Of a stretch of 64,000 bases of DNA, positions 36,413 through 48,402 are shown one piece after another (position 1 is the stretch's first letter; the number at the start of each line of letters is the position of its first letter). The stretch comes from Beta vulgaris subsp. vulgaris (lineage: Eukaryota; Streptophyta; Magnoliopsida; Caryophyllales; Amaranthaceae). Where the stretch lies: contig NC_079205.1 in assembly GCF_026745355.1 (NCBI RefSeq), positions 54,374,025-54,438,024 on the forward strand, given 5' to 3'. The notes beneath the pieces were generated by a model. The model did no database searches and had not been told where the DNA came from. It was given only the letters and a program-made list of their open reading frames with translations. A program made the position numbers and the translations under genes.

Positions 36413-37286
36413 CTAGTGGAGCAAGCGTAGAAAAAAGGCTGCTTCGCGATTACATAAGTATGCATCACATAAACTTTTGAGATCATCAGGACCCCATGCG
36501 AAGTAATCCCATTTGTCCACAATGTTGTCATATTCATGAAGGTGCTCTTGATACACTTTACGAATTCATCAGACTCACGAACTATGGTATTATTTAACCA
36601 AAGGGACACCATCATATCTCGTAGAGTTTCTCTTAATTGAACCACTTTATCTATTGGATGCTTGTGAAAAACACTTAGTAATAACGCTACACCCCTTTTT
36701 TTGCGCTCTTCATCTGCATTGAATATAAGCAAAAGTCCCAATAAATAGCTGGCCAACACATTGCCATTTGAATGTGCCAAGTCGATGTTCTTCAACCCTT
36801 CATCTAACATCACATATGTGAAATATTGTACCTATACAAATATAGTTAGTTATGTTCATAATGTAAAAAAAAAAAAATATACATTTGATAAAATTGCGTT
36901 AGTAAAAAAAAAACAACTTTACCATGCCATAACGCAAAAGTGCTTCTGGATTCTTGTATTCCAAGCACAATAAAAAACTTTGCTTTATTTTCATCATTAC
37001 GCATTGAACGCATGTAAAGGTGTTCAAAAGAAACCTTCTTATATATCTTCCCATCGTGTGAAAGTTTATTAATAGCCTTGCAACTGAAAATAAATTAATT
37101 TCATAAGATGAAAATGTGAAATTTAAATCTCGTAAAAACAAAAGAATATATAAATATAAAACTCACGTCATTCTGCATGCAAATAAATCAGGAGCTTTGC
37201 AGCACCAACGCGTGAAAGAATTTCAATAATAATTTCAGTAGGAAGGGAATGAACAATGTTAGGCTTCTTTGCATTTGGGAATCCAT
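36413..37286 (-). pseudogene. Captured F-box gene (At2g35280-like), three exons, frameshifted
   Basis: Exon 1 (37167-37286) encodes SLPTEIIIEILSRVGAAK, an F-box, followed after a one-base slip by APDLFACRMT. Exon 2 (36923-37083) encodes CKAINKLSHDGKIYKKVSF and, in another frame, LEYKNPEALLRYGM. Exon 3 (36413-36831) encodes VQYFTYVMLDEGLKNIDLA, GNVLASYLLGLLLIF and, after a further frame change, LCDAYLCNREAAFFLRLLH before the stop. GT-AG introns are retained, so genomic DNA was captured rather than a cDNA. The family, known as substrate adaptors of SCF ubiquitin ligases, has this F-box plus Sel1-like layout. At least four frame breaks make it a pseudogene. It has no known role in Helitron movement. 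Confidence 0.78.
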
Positions 37287-38102
37287 GTTAAGAGTGTGAG
37301 AATGAAAAAATCGAAATTTTATTTGGAGGTGTATTTTGGTTAAATGAAATGTAAAAACTATGCATGTATATTTAGATATATATAACATTCATAAAAAAGG
37401 CATGCTTAGAGAAAATGAAAAGATGTGTCTTTGGAATAATATTTGAGACAATGGAAAGTCAGAAATTAAAATCTAATCATAGCAACATTTCGTAACTGCC
37501 AAATATCTATGTATATGCCAATTAATGCTATTTTAATATATGATTATTAGGAAATTCATAATAAAAAAAAAATTCAAAATCGGTTTTTATTTTTTGTAAA
37601 AAACAGGCGGCAGTATTAATGTAAACGTTTGGTAAGTATCAATTTTCTAACCGGAATATATAAATCTGTATATATATTATATATATTTACATTATTATAA
37701 ATGGTTGTGTCTTTTGGCAATAATATTTGACAAAATGGAAAGTCACTACTTATTGGAACACCTACCAAATTTCGTAACTGTCAAATATAAAACTACCCAA
37801 TTAGTGCACTATGTAATATAGGAAATTTTTTCTAAATTCAATTACAAAATTGACGCCAGTTACTATTTTTTTTTATTAAGAACGTGACTAATAATTGTAT
37901 ATGGTTGTTTTATATATACGTCCAATATTAATTATTGCACTAACTTAGTTTATTATTTTAAGTGTTTGGTAATAAATCAAATTTATAAATGGAATATATA
38001 AATACGATTACATATAATATATATATAGATATGATGCTTTATTGGTATTAACTTTTCATTCTATTATGATTTAAGACATAAACAAGTGCTCGAATTATAT
38101 AA

Positions 38103-40000
38103 TTAATAACGCATAACAAAAAGTAGTAAACTTACATTATAATTGAAACACTTTGTAACTAAGAAAATTAAATAACAAATAAAATAATAAAATTTATATT
38201 TTGTGATCCATTTGTTGCTATAAGTAGGCAACTTGCAAGTAAATTGATAAGCACACTCTTCCGCCCAGTAAACGTGTGTAACATCCACAACTTTATGAAC
38301 TTTAGATTTAAAACATAGCAATGTCGCTTCAAGTACGAAAACATATGCATCTCCAATATGAGAGAACAGTTTGGTCCGTATGTTGTCCATGTATTTAACC
38401 TACAAAAAACAATCATTAGCGATAATGCGAAATTTATATTACAAAGTTGTAGTTGTATCATAGAAGATTATAATATTAACATACATACCTCTTCAGTTCG
38501 TTTTGGTAGATCAAGAGTGGACATTGTAATATAAAACATATTTGCTTGTGAGATAGTCCAACACTTAATGACCCACTTATATCCTTTATTTTGATATGCA
38601 TGAATACGGAATTCGAACTATTACTTTATTAATATCATCTATTCTCCCAACAACCCTACACTTGCATCCCTACAATGAAAAATGAATTTAATTTACATAT
38701 CTATATAAATATAAACGAAGAATTTAAGATATTATAAAGTAAATATCAGATACGACATACTCCGTTGTATTTGTGAAACTCAGAAATGGATAAACGCATT
38801 GAATTCGAGATGCATAGTAATCTATTGAGCGGAAGAGAAGTCTTATTTATCCATAGTGTCTTGTGTCGGACAAATTGATCGTTACGAAACCTAATTAACC
38901 CAATCAAAACATGTATTTAAGAGAACACGTTAAGTTGCGCATGGTTGAAAAAATGATCAAATCGCATGTAAGTATACATAGTAGCTTACCACTGTTTTAG
39001 TTTGCTTGCAATCTTTGTCCTAGGATTGATCATGATTTGTGTGTTTTCAACAGATTGCAAATAAATGCCTATGAAATGTAGTAAAAATACAAAGATAATT
39101 CAAATACAGAATTTGAACATATGTTACCTAAATAATACAATTTCATGCTTACCGTCGTCATTTTTCAAAACCAATCCTCTTGCTAAAACAACCACCGTCT
39201 TGTAATAGGTCAGAACTTAATTGTTCTAAATGGTCAAAAAAATTGTCGACAACACATAGTTTCATAGCAGTATAACTGATATAAGTAGAAACAATGAATC
39301 AATATATTAATTATGGCAAGAAAAACGAAAATAACTACAATTACATGTAATATAAATCACGAAATTATAAAATTACCTCTTGTCAATTAGTATGATATAT
39401 TGTTTTTTGCTTTGTTGATTAATTTTTGATTGAACACGTCCCATATAGATGAGTACTCCAACAACACCTAACATGTCATTTTTTTAGAATTACACATTTA
39501 CGAATATTGTCTATTTCACATGCATATAAATTTATGATACTACTAATACTAAACGTGGACAAAAATAAAGAAAAAATCAAACAGAACAAAGAGGCGAAAA
39601 TTGCTATACTGTGATAAAAAATCGAAAAAGGATTTATTTAAGCTACAATGTAACGATTTCTTATTTACTTGGGACTTCATGTAACGATTTTTTTGTTTTT
39701 TAGAACTATAATGTGATAAAAAATCGAAAAATGATTTATTTAAGCTACAATGTTTTAACAGAATGTAAAAAAGTAAGGTTTAAAAAAAACGTGTGGAAAT
39801 AATAATATGCAGTATATATATATACCTATTTCCTTATTTTGAACGCGAACTTGCCTCATCAAAGAATTTAGCAATGTTAACTCATTTTTTCGCACCTTAT
39901 TACATGAGGATCCATTTCACAAAAGAGAATAAAACAACTTTTTTGTATGTTCAATATATATAAGAAAAAAAATACAGCAAATAAAAGTATGTGTTGCTTG
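38103..40000 (-). pseudogene. Second, divergent RPA-like OB-fold gene of H1
   Basis: Exons read by eye: about 39830-39910 (VRKNELTLLNSLMRQVRVQN), 39376-39475 (GVVGVLIYMGRVQSK and QYIILIDKR), 39155-39283 (MKLCVVDNFFDHLEQLSSDL), 39000-39060 (LQSVENTQIMINPRTKIASK), 38765-38895 (RNDQFVRHKTLWINKTS), 38530-38690, 38463-38525 (MSTLDLPKRTEE) and 38170-38400 (DAYVFVLEATLLCF). The order VVGVL---G, then IILID, LCVVDNF, and INP matches the second OB fold of RPA1-like proteins. Splicing and frames are less certain than for the gene at 31-35 kb, and the N-terminal OB fold is not evident. It could be a paralogue acquired by the Helitron or an older RPA remnant. Confidence 0.48.
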
Positions 40001-40599
40001 AAATCACTTAATTTCGGAATCAATCAAAAAAAAATCACTGGAATATTTCGTTTCTAAACTGCTAAATATAAATGTTCGTAATTAGTGTTTTAATGCTTAT
40101 GTTTGGTAACGAATAAATATATTAAAAGGTAAATCAAATCAAAATCTTTAACACATATAAGAGTATCCCACGGTGATATGTTCATTGTTAGATCGAAATA
40201 TACAAACTAATTACGTTAGATTTAAATTTGTAGTCACTTTTATTTATAGATCCGAAAAAAAAAATTAACATTATATTTTCTTTTTCTTTATTGAACTTAA
40301 TTAATGACCATGATAACTAAAGAGATATACATAATACATATTTAAAATTAATTACTATGAAATTTCACTTAATTAATTTAGTCATGTAGTGCAAGACTTT
40401 TGCTGTAATAAACAAAATTCATGACCATCAAAAATAAAAAGAGATATGGAATACATAGTTAATACGGAAATGCAAAACAATACATGAGATAAACTTGAAT
40501 AACACCACCTAAACTTGAATACTTTTTTTTCTTGAAGACATAATCTCAGCTTTTCATCCCCAATCGTTGAACACGTTTAAGTACATTAATCATTTATTA

Positions 40600-40800
40600 G
40601 GGAATCCAAATACTGAACTCTTTCCTTTGCTTCTATTGTTGCAAGTTCATCTTATTACGAAAGGAGATAATCATACCAACATAACCCATGGTTTCCACTT
40701 CATCTTCATCATCTAATTTCTCTAGTGCTTTTAGAGATTTCGAAATCTCCTCATCAATGGCAGACCATGCTTCAAAAAATTCATACATAGACTCGTTAAT
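40600..40800 (-). other. Unrecognised coding-like fragment
   Basis: The minus strand encodes MYEFFEAWSAIDEEISKSL, then KALEKLDDEDEVETMGYV, followed by a donor-like GTATGATT. The acidic character and absence of stops suggest an exon, but no family is recognised. It lies between the 180-aa ORF and the divergent RPA-like gene. Confidence 0.3.
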
Positions 40801-41241
40801 ATCATTGAATGTTTTGCAACTCTAGGATCCATTTAATGAAATAAGTTGTTTTTGAGAAATTTGAAGGATAATTAGCTTCGATTTTTAAAACCGATTTTGA
40901 TGGATTGGAAGCAAGAGGGGTTGAAAAAACCGGATTCTTGCAATCTATTTTATAGGCAAAAAATTTATCATTTAATGTATTGCATGCATTAGGTGGTAGA
41001 TAATATTTAATGGCTTGCATGCATTGGTTGGTATTTAAAAGCTTGAATTTATTACATGTATTAATCACCAACCATGTTTTTTTTTTTTTGAGGGGAAACC
41101 AACCATGAGTAATATTTGGCAAACACGTATATATTTATATTAAGAATGAAAAAAAGTACAACTCTAATTGGACTTATTTTGTAATTCAACTAAGAGAATT
41201 AACATACTACATTAATATAAAAGAGTATGTAAAACAACTTG

Positions 41242-41784
41242 CTAAATATTCCTTGCACAATAATACAATAAAGTTTTATTTCTACTTAATTGAAGAAGAT
41301 TTCCGTCGACCAAATTCAATTCTTCGAAACACTCATCGCACACTTTATGAATCCTTGGAGGAACAGTGTGTAGGTAGTACAACATCATGTTATCACAATC
41401 CAAGTGTACCCTAAACCGAGGTTTTGATGAAGTAACGTCTTCAATAGTATCCCATATAGGCGAATCATAACATATATCATGCGTGAATTCTTTTGATACC
41501 TTATGACTCAAAAGACGACCCGAACGAAATAGTGTTAACACCATTGCATCAACATCAAAAAAATTAGAATGTGCCAATTTCGGATGCCATGTATCTTCAA
41601 TTGAGGCGCATTGATTTTCACATGGGACTTCATGAATTACATCTTCAATTACGAACATATCACGTTTATGGTTATTAGATTGGTTTCTATTTAGTATTTT
41701 TGTGAAGATAATCTCATAAAAACGCATGAATAAAAATCGAACAAACTGTTTTATAGTGTGCCATGACCATCCTAAAAACGCCAT
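41242..41784 (-). CDS. Unknown 180-aa Helitron-borne ORF
   Basis: An uninterrupted frame from a real ATG (41784) to TAG encodes 180 aa and is the first gene from the 5' end of H1. The N terminus is hydrophobic/basic (FVRFLFMRFYEIIFTKIL). The middle holds HPKLAHSNFFDVDAMVLTLF and the C-terminal half has two CxxC-like cysteines (CDECFEEL). A TATA box (41864-41872) lies about 80 bp upstream. A decayed relative sits in H2 at 44926-45135 with the same HPKL-H-N--D---MVLT-FR-G core, so the ORF belongs to the Helitron lineage and was not captured once by H1. No domain is recognised. Function is unknown. Confidence 0.55.
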   Translation of the reverse strand: MAFLGWSWHTIKQFVRFLFMRFYEIIFTKILNRNQSNNHKRDMFVIEDVIHEVPCENQCASIEDTWHPKLAHSNFFDVDAMVLTLFRSGRLLSHKVSKEFTHDICYDSPIWDTIEDVTSSKPRFRVHLDCDNMMLYYLHTVPPRIHKVCDECFEELNLVDGNLLQLSRNKTLLYYCARNI

Positions 41785-41863
41785 TTGGACTCTCCTCTAA
41801 TTGTAAAAATTACGGAATTTTGGATTTGGTGTGGTGTGGTGAGACAAAGCCAAAGAATCATTG

Positions 41864-41872
41864 ATATTTATA
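41864..41872 (-). promoter_or_regulatory. TATA box of the 180-aa ORF
   Basis: The minus strand reads GTATAAATATCAATGATTC about 80 bp before the ATG. A related TATAAATAGGGTCAATTG precedes the H2 leader at 42781, and both leaders are AC-rich (CACCACACCACACC). Confidence 0.55.
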
Positions 41873-42780
41873 CTACATATGGCCGAGTATAATTACCATT
41901 TTAAATTATTATTTTTTTTTTTTTATAGAAATGTAAAATTGTTTCCTTAATATTAGCATGGGGTGGTTGGTTGATTTTCAATTACAACCATGATTGATTC
42001 CTAATTGATTCGATAATTTTTTGTTTCCATAATACTGTTATTGATATTCAGGTTTCCTTAATTGATTCCATAATTTATGCGAAAATCTCTCAATTAAGAT
42101 CGTGATTGATATATTTTTTTTTCTAATTTTCAAGTGCAACTTGCTCGACACACATTACGTTATTCCAATAAACGTTTCCTTAATTATGTAGATCACATAT
42201 CAGTTTAAATCCTTGATTGACGCCAATTACATATTCTTTGATTCGAGTGACACGTGGACACCCTCATTGAGCTCCAAAAAAATACTGATCAAAGGAGCAT
42301 GCCACGTCATGCCACGTAGGATTGAAATCGATAACAGAACGACACGTGGCCTCAAGGATCCTACTTTAAATATATATATAGATTAGAGTGTCCACGTATC
42401 AAGGCAATCAAAGAATATGAAATTCCCTTAATCACACATATTCCTTCCCTTAATCACGCATATATAATTGATTCAGTAATCTATATAATTGACGTCAATT
42501 ACGGATTTTAATTGATACGTAATCTATATAATTAAGGAAACAGTAGCATTTCCATGTCCGATTTATTCCTTCCCTGAATTTATTCTTTCTAATTTTATGT
42601 ACATCCGATTTTGCCTATCTAATTCATATATATGGTAATGAAATCAAAATATCAATCAAGGATGATTTCCATGTCCATGATTTCCGCTAATTATACACAT
42701 TTCCATGATCTCAGCTAATTATACAAATTTCCACTGAATATGTATTGAAGCTTATTGCATACGTTTTGGCATGGAATTGA

Positions 42781-42788
42781 TATAAATA
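42781..42788 (+). promoter_or_regulatory. TATA box in H2, equivalent to that of the H1 180-aa ORF
   Basis: TATAAATAGGGTCAATTG is followed by an AC-rich leader (AACCACCACAACGC). Its distance from the H2 5' junction is close to the corresponding distance in H1. The ORF that should follow is displaced by about 2 kb and broken. Confidence 0.45.
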
Positions 42789-42829
42789 GGGTCAATTGAA
42801 ATCTATGAATCATTGTAAAAACCACCACA

Positions 42830-44925
42830 ACGCACAATAGAACTGAAATAATGCTCGACCACGGTGGCACGCAGAGAAGTAACAACAACAACAATCCAAC
42901 TGCAACAACTATACATTGGAAGCAAACGACGACGGTGGAAGATGAGAGATAAAATTCAGAAGCAGCAAGTTAATTAGTAACAGTAACAATGCAATTGCAG
43001 GTAGTCCACGAAGAAGAGGAAAGAGAAAACCCACGAGCACCACATCAGGAGCAGCATAGATTAATGATAGAGTTCATCTAAATATTGGAATTTAGAAGCA
43101 AACCACGGTGGAAGAGGAGAGAGGACATTCAAATAAACTATATTTTTGTACTTAATGTAAAAGTTTTAGATTTGGAATGCTTATCTTAACATTGTGAATT
43201 TATGATGTTTAATACAATGAATATAATTTATTTTGTCGTGTGATTTGATCGGAGGCATATTCCTATATGTGATTAATACACATTCTATTGAAATATTCAA
43301 GTTAGAGAATAAGATCATTACGATGGTCCCATGTGATCAACTCACTGCACCAAGAATTAGTTGCCAGAGGTATTTCTTCCTTAATTTCTGATCTCCTCTG
43401 TAAACTTACTAAGTAAATACTAAATACCAATGAGCAGCTTCTTCAAGCTCCTTCATCTCTCTCCTATGTAAAACCAAATGTCTAAAATCATCAATGTTTC
43501 CCCTCTAAAGTATCCTAAACATACGGCTAGCTTCTTGAGACCGACGGCGACATGGCGACGGCGATGCAGTGGTGTGGCGCGCTGCGAAGTGGTGGTGCGG
43601 CGGATGTGAGTGAACTTGGAGGAGAGAGAGTAATGAGGATAGTATATTAGGTATTGAAAGAAAATTGATTTGTTTTCTTACATTTGGGTGTTTGGAAACT
43701 AAAAAAAAAAGGAATATATGAAGTTACCGTAAAACTTTGGAGAAGATGAAGTTGATATCCATGGAATTTCCTATATTTAGCTTTTTTTTTTTTCTGATAA
43801 ATACTTGAAAGGTTTTATTGGAATTAAGTAATTTTATTAGTTGTAGGGGGGTCTGTTATGCTTTTTATATCTGTAAATAATTTTTTTCTGGGAGGAAATT
43901 ACGTCAGACTTTTTATTTTTATTTATCTTTATTTTTAGGTTTATGATAACTACTTACATTCACTTTTTTTTTTCTGATCAGTACTTCAAGTTAGTTTGAA
44001 GATATGAATTTTTTTTTTATTTCCTTTTATCATTATCCCTTGTGAATTATATGAACAGGTATTTCATGGTTTTTTTTTTTTTAAAAAAAGAAGAAAACAA
44101 TAGCGCCAATCGAGATAACAAAGCATTTAACAATGGCGTCTAAGAGAGATGGGGTTTGGGTTTTGGGGTACCACCGTACCAGACCAACAAATGGTTGGGG
44201 TTTCTTATTAAGAATCAAGTAGGTAAATGCATGTAGTAGTAAGTACATGTGATAGAAAAAATAGAGTGTGATAAACTTAGAAATTTTACTATTTTCATTA
44301 CTTGGTTTTGTTATTAGATAAAAATATAGTGATTGATTTTTCACAATTCACCTAAAATCGTATTATATATTTTTTGGCACAATTTGAGCAAATTATATTA
44401 ATATTACTTCATAATATTTGAGAAAAGTAGGGTATTTAATTCGATAATTGATCCAAAATTCTATACATCTTGCACAATTGTATACATTTTGCAGAATTCA
44501 CATAAAATTATATACATTTTGCATAATTCACCTAAAATCGTGTATATTATAATATATAATCCGCTCAAGTTGTGTCGAACATTTATACACTTTAGACAAA
44601 TATTATTTCCTTTGGTGTAACAATTAAAATTTTTAATATTTAGCAATAAATCATGTTCAACGTTAATCATGGACAAATTGATCAAATGATTTTAAATCAT
44701 TTCCTATATCATACATGTGAATTTAGGAAATAATCAATTACAATTTATTATTCATGCATGGTTTTATTAGTAATATTTAAGGCAATTAATTTGTTATTAC
44801 TTAGGTTTTTCACCCTTTACTTGGCACTAATAAATAATTTAATCATACTTCCATTGCATTCCTACACCAATCTCCAGAAAACCCTAAAATCCTTGACCTA
44901 AATCCAAATTCTAAATAACCTTACA
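42830..44925. other. H2 non-coding region, no gene recognised
   Basis: It comprises an AAC/GGTGGAAGA-rich leader-like stretch (42830-43130), a short GC-richer patch (43540-43620, GACGGCGACATGGCGACGG), and T-rich sequence. The region between the H2 promoter and the ORF remnant has no counterpart in H1 and may be an unrecognised insertion. Confidence 0.4.
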
Positions 44926-45135
44926 ATGGAGAACAGATAGAGTTTAGTTGAAACAACACTCCCATCTACGCATAAGAAGGATTGCCATCCTAAATTGGAA
45001 CATACAAATTTGGTTGATTATGAAGGTATGGTGTTAACAATGTTCCGTTTAGGTCAAGGATTCTCTAATTTTCTAAATCAACATGACCAGCTTATAGTAT
45101 ATGATTGTAATAAGTGTCAAATGACTTTTATTTAA
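44926..45135 (+). pseudogene. Decayed H2 relative of the 180-aa Helitron ORF
   Basis: After an ATG with an early stop (44925-44942), the frame encodes CHPKLEHTNLVDYEGMVLTM, then FRLGQGFSNF, and stops at 45135. This parallels WHPKLAHSNFFDVDAMVLTL and FRSGRLLSHK in the H1 protein. The N-terminal third and the C-terminal Cys region are lost or unrecognisable. Confidence 0.6.
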
Positions 45136-45298
45136 CTAAAACACCCCTTCCCTATTCCTTCAAAAAAGCTTATAGTATACGACTAATAGTTTTATTTTTA
45201 AGATACAATTTTTAGCTGCCAAAAAAAAGATGAAATTATATGATACAAAATTTGTGCTATAAAGTCCAAAAACCAAAGCCTGAAAATAAACATTGATA

Positions 45299-45547
45299 CT
45301 CCCTCTGTATTTTTTTATCTTTCCTACTTTGACTTTGCACGTTTGCCAATGCACTTATTCTACATTAAATATCTTTCATTACATATTAGTAAATATTATA
45401 ATAATTACATATTAATAAAGTAGTCATTGAGACGAATCAAACAAGACCCCACATGAAGATGTTTTTTCTTATATATTGAGAAAAATCTAAAAGATTCTCT
45501 CTAATTGTGAATAGTGTCAAGATTCTAAGTGAAAAAGACAGAGGGAG
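45299..45547. mobile_element. Stowaway MITE (mariner-type), TSD TA
   Basis: The element begins CTCCCTCTGTATTTTTTTATC and ends with the inverse GACAGAGGGAG, with TA at both borders (45297-45298 and 45548-45549). It is 249 bp with no ORF. Internal arms are more diverged than those of the element at 51427-51675. Confidence 0.75.
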
Positions 45548-46439
45548 TATTAAACGAGTCATGAGTCAGTTAATAGTAGCATATTAATTTAATTGATTGT
45601 GGCCTTTAACAACTGTAGTAAGTGTAACACGTTCATGTAACTCGAGATTAGAGAAGAGTACTATGTTATACTCACTCATTACGTTTTTTTTAAAAAAAAT
45701 TATTGAATTAAGAAGTATGAGAACACTATAGCTGAAAAAAAAGTATAGCTTCCATATGACTATACAATGTAGGAATCAAAGCATCTAGAATAACTTTTGA
45801 ATATTATTTTAGACACACTTAAAATTATTGGAATAAAATGGTACATCCAATAATTTAGTTGTCTACTTATACAGCGTATAAGACAAAGACTGAATTTGTT
45901 GTACTAATGAAATATATGAAAAGGGCAGGAGATTCAAATCAAAGTGGAGAGCATATAGGCATGTTGTCCTCAAATCATTTTATAAACTTTCTATATATTC
46001 AAATTTGATATTCCACCTAATTTCGAATAAATACAATGAGTACAATTATTACATTCCAACTAATATAAAACAAATTACAATTAACATATAAGCTTTAGGT
46101 GGAATATCAAAGCTGAACATTTAAAGCTTATTTTAACGATTTAGTTGGAAATTTTCTAAATCAATAAATCATTATAATAAATGAATATAATATATAAAAA
46201 TGTAGATGTTCACCTCAAATATCCGCAAAATATTTTTATGTATGAATAACTTGAGAGTTTGTTGATTTGTAATTCTTATTGCAGTTTGACATGTAAAATG
46301 TATTAACATGAAGGTATTATTAATAAAATTCAAAATATTGTAAAACTATATATAAATTCATGAAATAATACATTGCATATATAATAAATACTATACGCAT
46401 GTTAATTATGTTATGTTGCTATTATTTATAAAAATACAA

Positions 46440-46765
46440 TTTCTTAACCGGTTCAAGTAAAACACAATGATCCACTTTGTTGACAAGAAGTCGAGATCAA
46501 TTAAGAAGTCAACGACATCATGTGAGTGATATTTCAAATGGTACTATAATTTAATTACTTTCCTAATAATAATTTGTCATTATATAACTAATTAATTTTA
46601 CAGTTGTTCCAAGATTTGGAAAACAAGTGGAAGAAAATCAAAATGTAGATATATCAATCATAAAGACCGGATGAACTACTGAAAAGGGAAATTGCAAATT
46701 AGCTAGAGCAAACAGGAAGTACATATTACATCAAAAGCATAACAAAAATCAAAGAATTGTACATG
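46440..46765 (+). pseudogene. Degenerate N-terminal Rep/helicase exons of H2
   Basis: CKLARANRKYILHQKHNKNQ followed by a GTAAGTC donor (46766) resembles the basic AR-QRK module preceding Rep in H1. Neighbouring frames (GNVQTEQEQHIHSQTYLSG after 46886) may be further exons. Stops interrupt the segment. Confidence 0.35.
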
Positions 46766-47771
46766 GTAAGTCTATTTTGTTTTTTCTTATTATACTTCAT
46801 AGTTGCATATTTTTTAAACTACTATACTACTTTTATGTAGATGACATTATTCTACATCTAACATGAGCTTATTTTTATTTGTTTATAGGTAATGTCCAAA
46901 CTGAACAAGAACAACATATTCATTCTCAAACATATCTAAGTGGTATTTCTCAAATAAGTGTTGTAGTTGACATATCTAATAATGGTATTTCATTTCATAC
47001 ACATTTTATCTCTTATTTGTATTTTTGTGGATAATGTAATAACAAGATTTTCCTTATTATATTTATATAGCAAGGTATGATATACAAGCTGTATTTTAGG
47101 ATTATAATTAGTCATTTAAAGTTAATTTAAATATAGATGAGTTTCAAGTTATCCTAAGCATCAGTTATATTGACAAAAAAAGGAACACAAAATAACATGT
47201 TTTGTTATTTGCTTCATTTTAAACACTACATAATATATATGTTTATCTAAATATCATCATTCAAAACATAAAGTTCATATCATGTACAACAATTTACATA
47301 AATTCTATTAAGTTCATATCAGATCTAATATAAAGATCAACAAATAGAATAAAATTTATCATAATTTTATGTAAGTTTTACATAATATTCAATAGAAAAT
47401 ATTTAACAAACAAAAAAGAATAAACAACGTACCTTAATTCAAATGGCATTGAAGGAAAGAAAGGTTTTATTTTTTAGCTTAATTTTTTTAACGCAATCAA
47501 AATATTGTGTAGATCTGTTCAATTACGTATATAAAAACAGAAAACAAAACAAAAGAATTAGACATGTATGATATTAAAATTTATAGTTTTTTTATAACAA
47601 ATTTAATACAAGGAAAAACAACTAATTAATTATAAATCGTATGAAGCCGAAATCAACTATAATTTTTATTGCATTCAAATAGTTTGATTATATAATTTAT
47701 AAGAAAAAAATAAAGATAAAACAATAGATAAAATTATTATGAATCGTTAAATATCAAAAAAAAGGTTTTTT

Positions 47772-48402
47772 TTATTGGTTATTTATTACATGCAACTGAA
47801 AAAATAGATATCTTTATTATATATATATTTGGAGCAAATTTATTTATTCTAAATATAACATTTATTTGGATGATTTTAATTTAGTAAATATGCATGAATT
47901 GTCGAAAAGAAATTATAACAAATTTTTATATACAGTTTTTTTATTGGTTATTTATTACATGCAATTGAAAAAATGGATATCTTTATTATATACATAAATT
48001 TCGAACAAATGTATTTATTGTACATATAACATTCATTCGGATTATTTTAATATAATAAATATGCACGAATTTTGCCAAAGAAAATTATACCAAATTTTTA
48101 TATACAATTTTTTTATTTGTTATGTATTACATGCATTGAAGAAATAGATATATTTATTATATACATAAATTTTGAACAAATTTATTTATTGTAAATATAA
48201 AATTTATATAAATTATTATAATTTAATAAATCTGCACGAATTTGCAAAAGGGAATTACAACAAATTTGTATATACAATTGTTTTATTTGTTATTTATTAC
48301 ACGCAATTTAAGAAATGGATATGTTTATTATATATATAAATTTCGAACAAATTTATTTATTGTAAATATAAAATTTATATAAATTATTATAATTTAATAA
48401 AG
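47772..48402. repeat. Four tandem repeats of about 170 bp in H2
   Basis: TTATT(G/T)GTTATTTATTACA starts copies at 47772, 47941, 48113 and 48283 (periods 169, 172 and 170). Each contains TATCTTTATTATATA-ATA and TGCACGAATTTG-like phrases. The last copy is truncated at TTAATAAAGAAG. Confidence 0.88.

Larger units (their letters stand above)
14053..42382 (-). mobile_element. Helitron H1, 28.3 kb, minus orientation, autonomous-type but decayed
   Basis: Read on the minus strand, the 5' end is TCTATATATATATTTAAAG at 42382. The 3' end is the hairpin CCCGTGCATTTTTGCACGGG (14084-14065), spacer TCCCAAAA and CTAG (14056-14053). The flanks are A14052 and T42383, the A|T site without duplication expected for rolling-circle insertion. 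Gene order in its own direction: a 180-aa ORF of unknown role, a divergent RPA-like gene, an F-box pseudogene, an RPA1-like gene, then Rep/helicase reading toward the 3' end. About 4.5 kb of its length is a later solo-LTR insertion (22555-27016). Frameshifts in most genes argue that it no longer moves by itself. Confidence 0.88.

Noticed and set aside
13937..42382. A single 28-kb TIR transposon bounded by inverted repeats 13937-14052 and 42267-42382
   Set aside because: No TSD is present, the left arm stops at a Helitron CTAG, and the right flank continues the left arm's sequence. Two opposed Helitrons explain all three facts.
47772..48402. CRISPR array
   Set aside because: The four direct repeats are about 170 bp each without unique spacers, and the DNA is plant nuclear.
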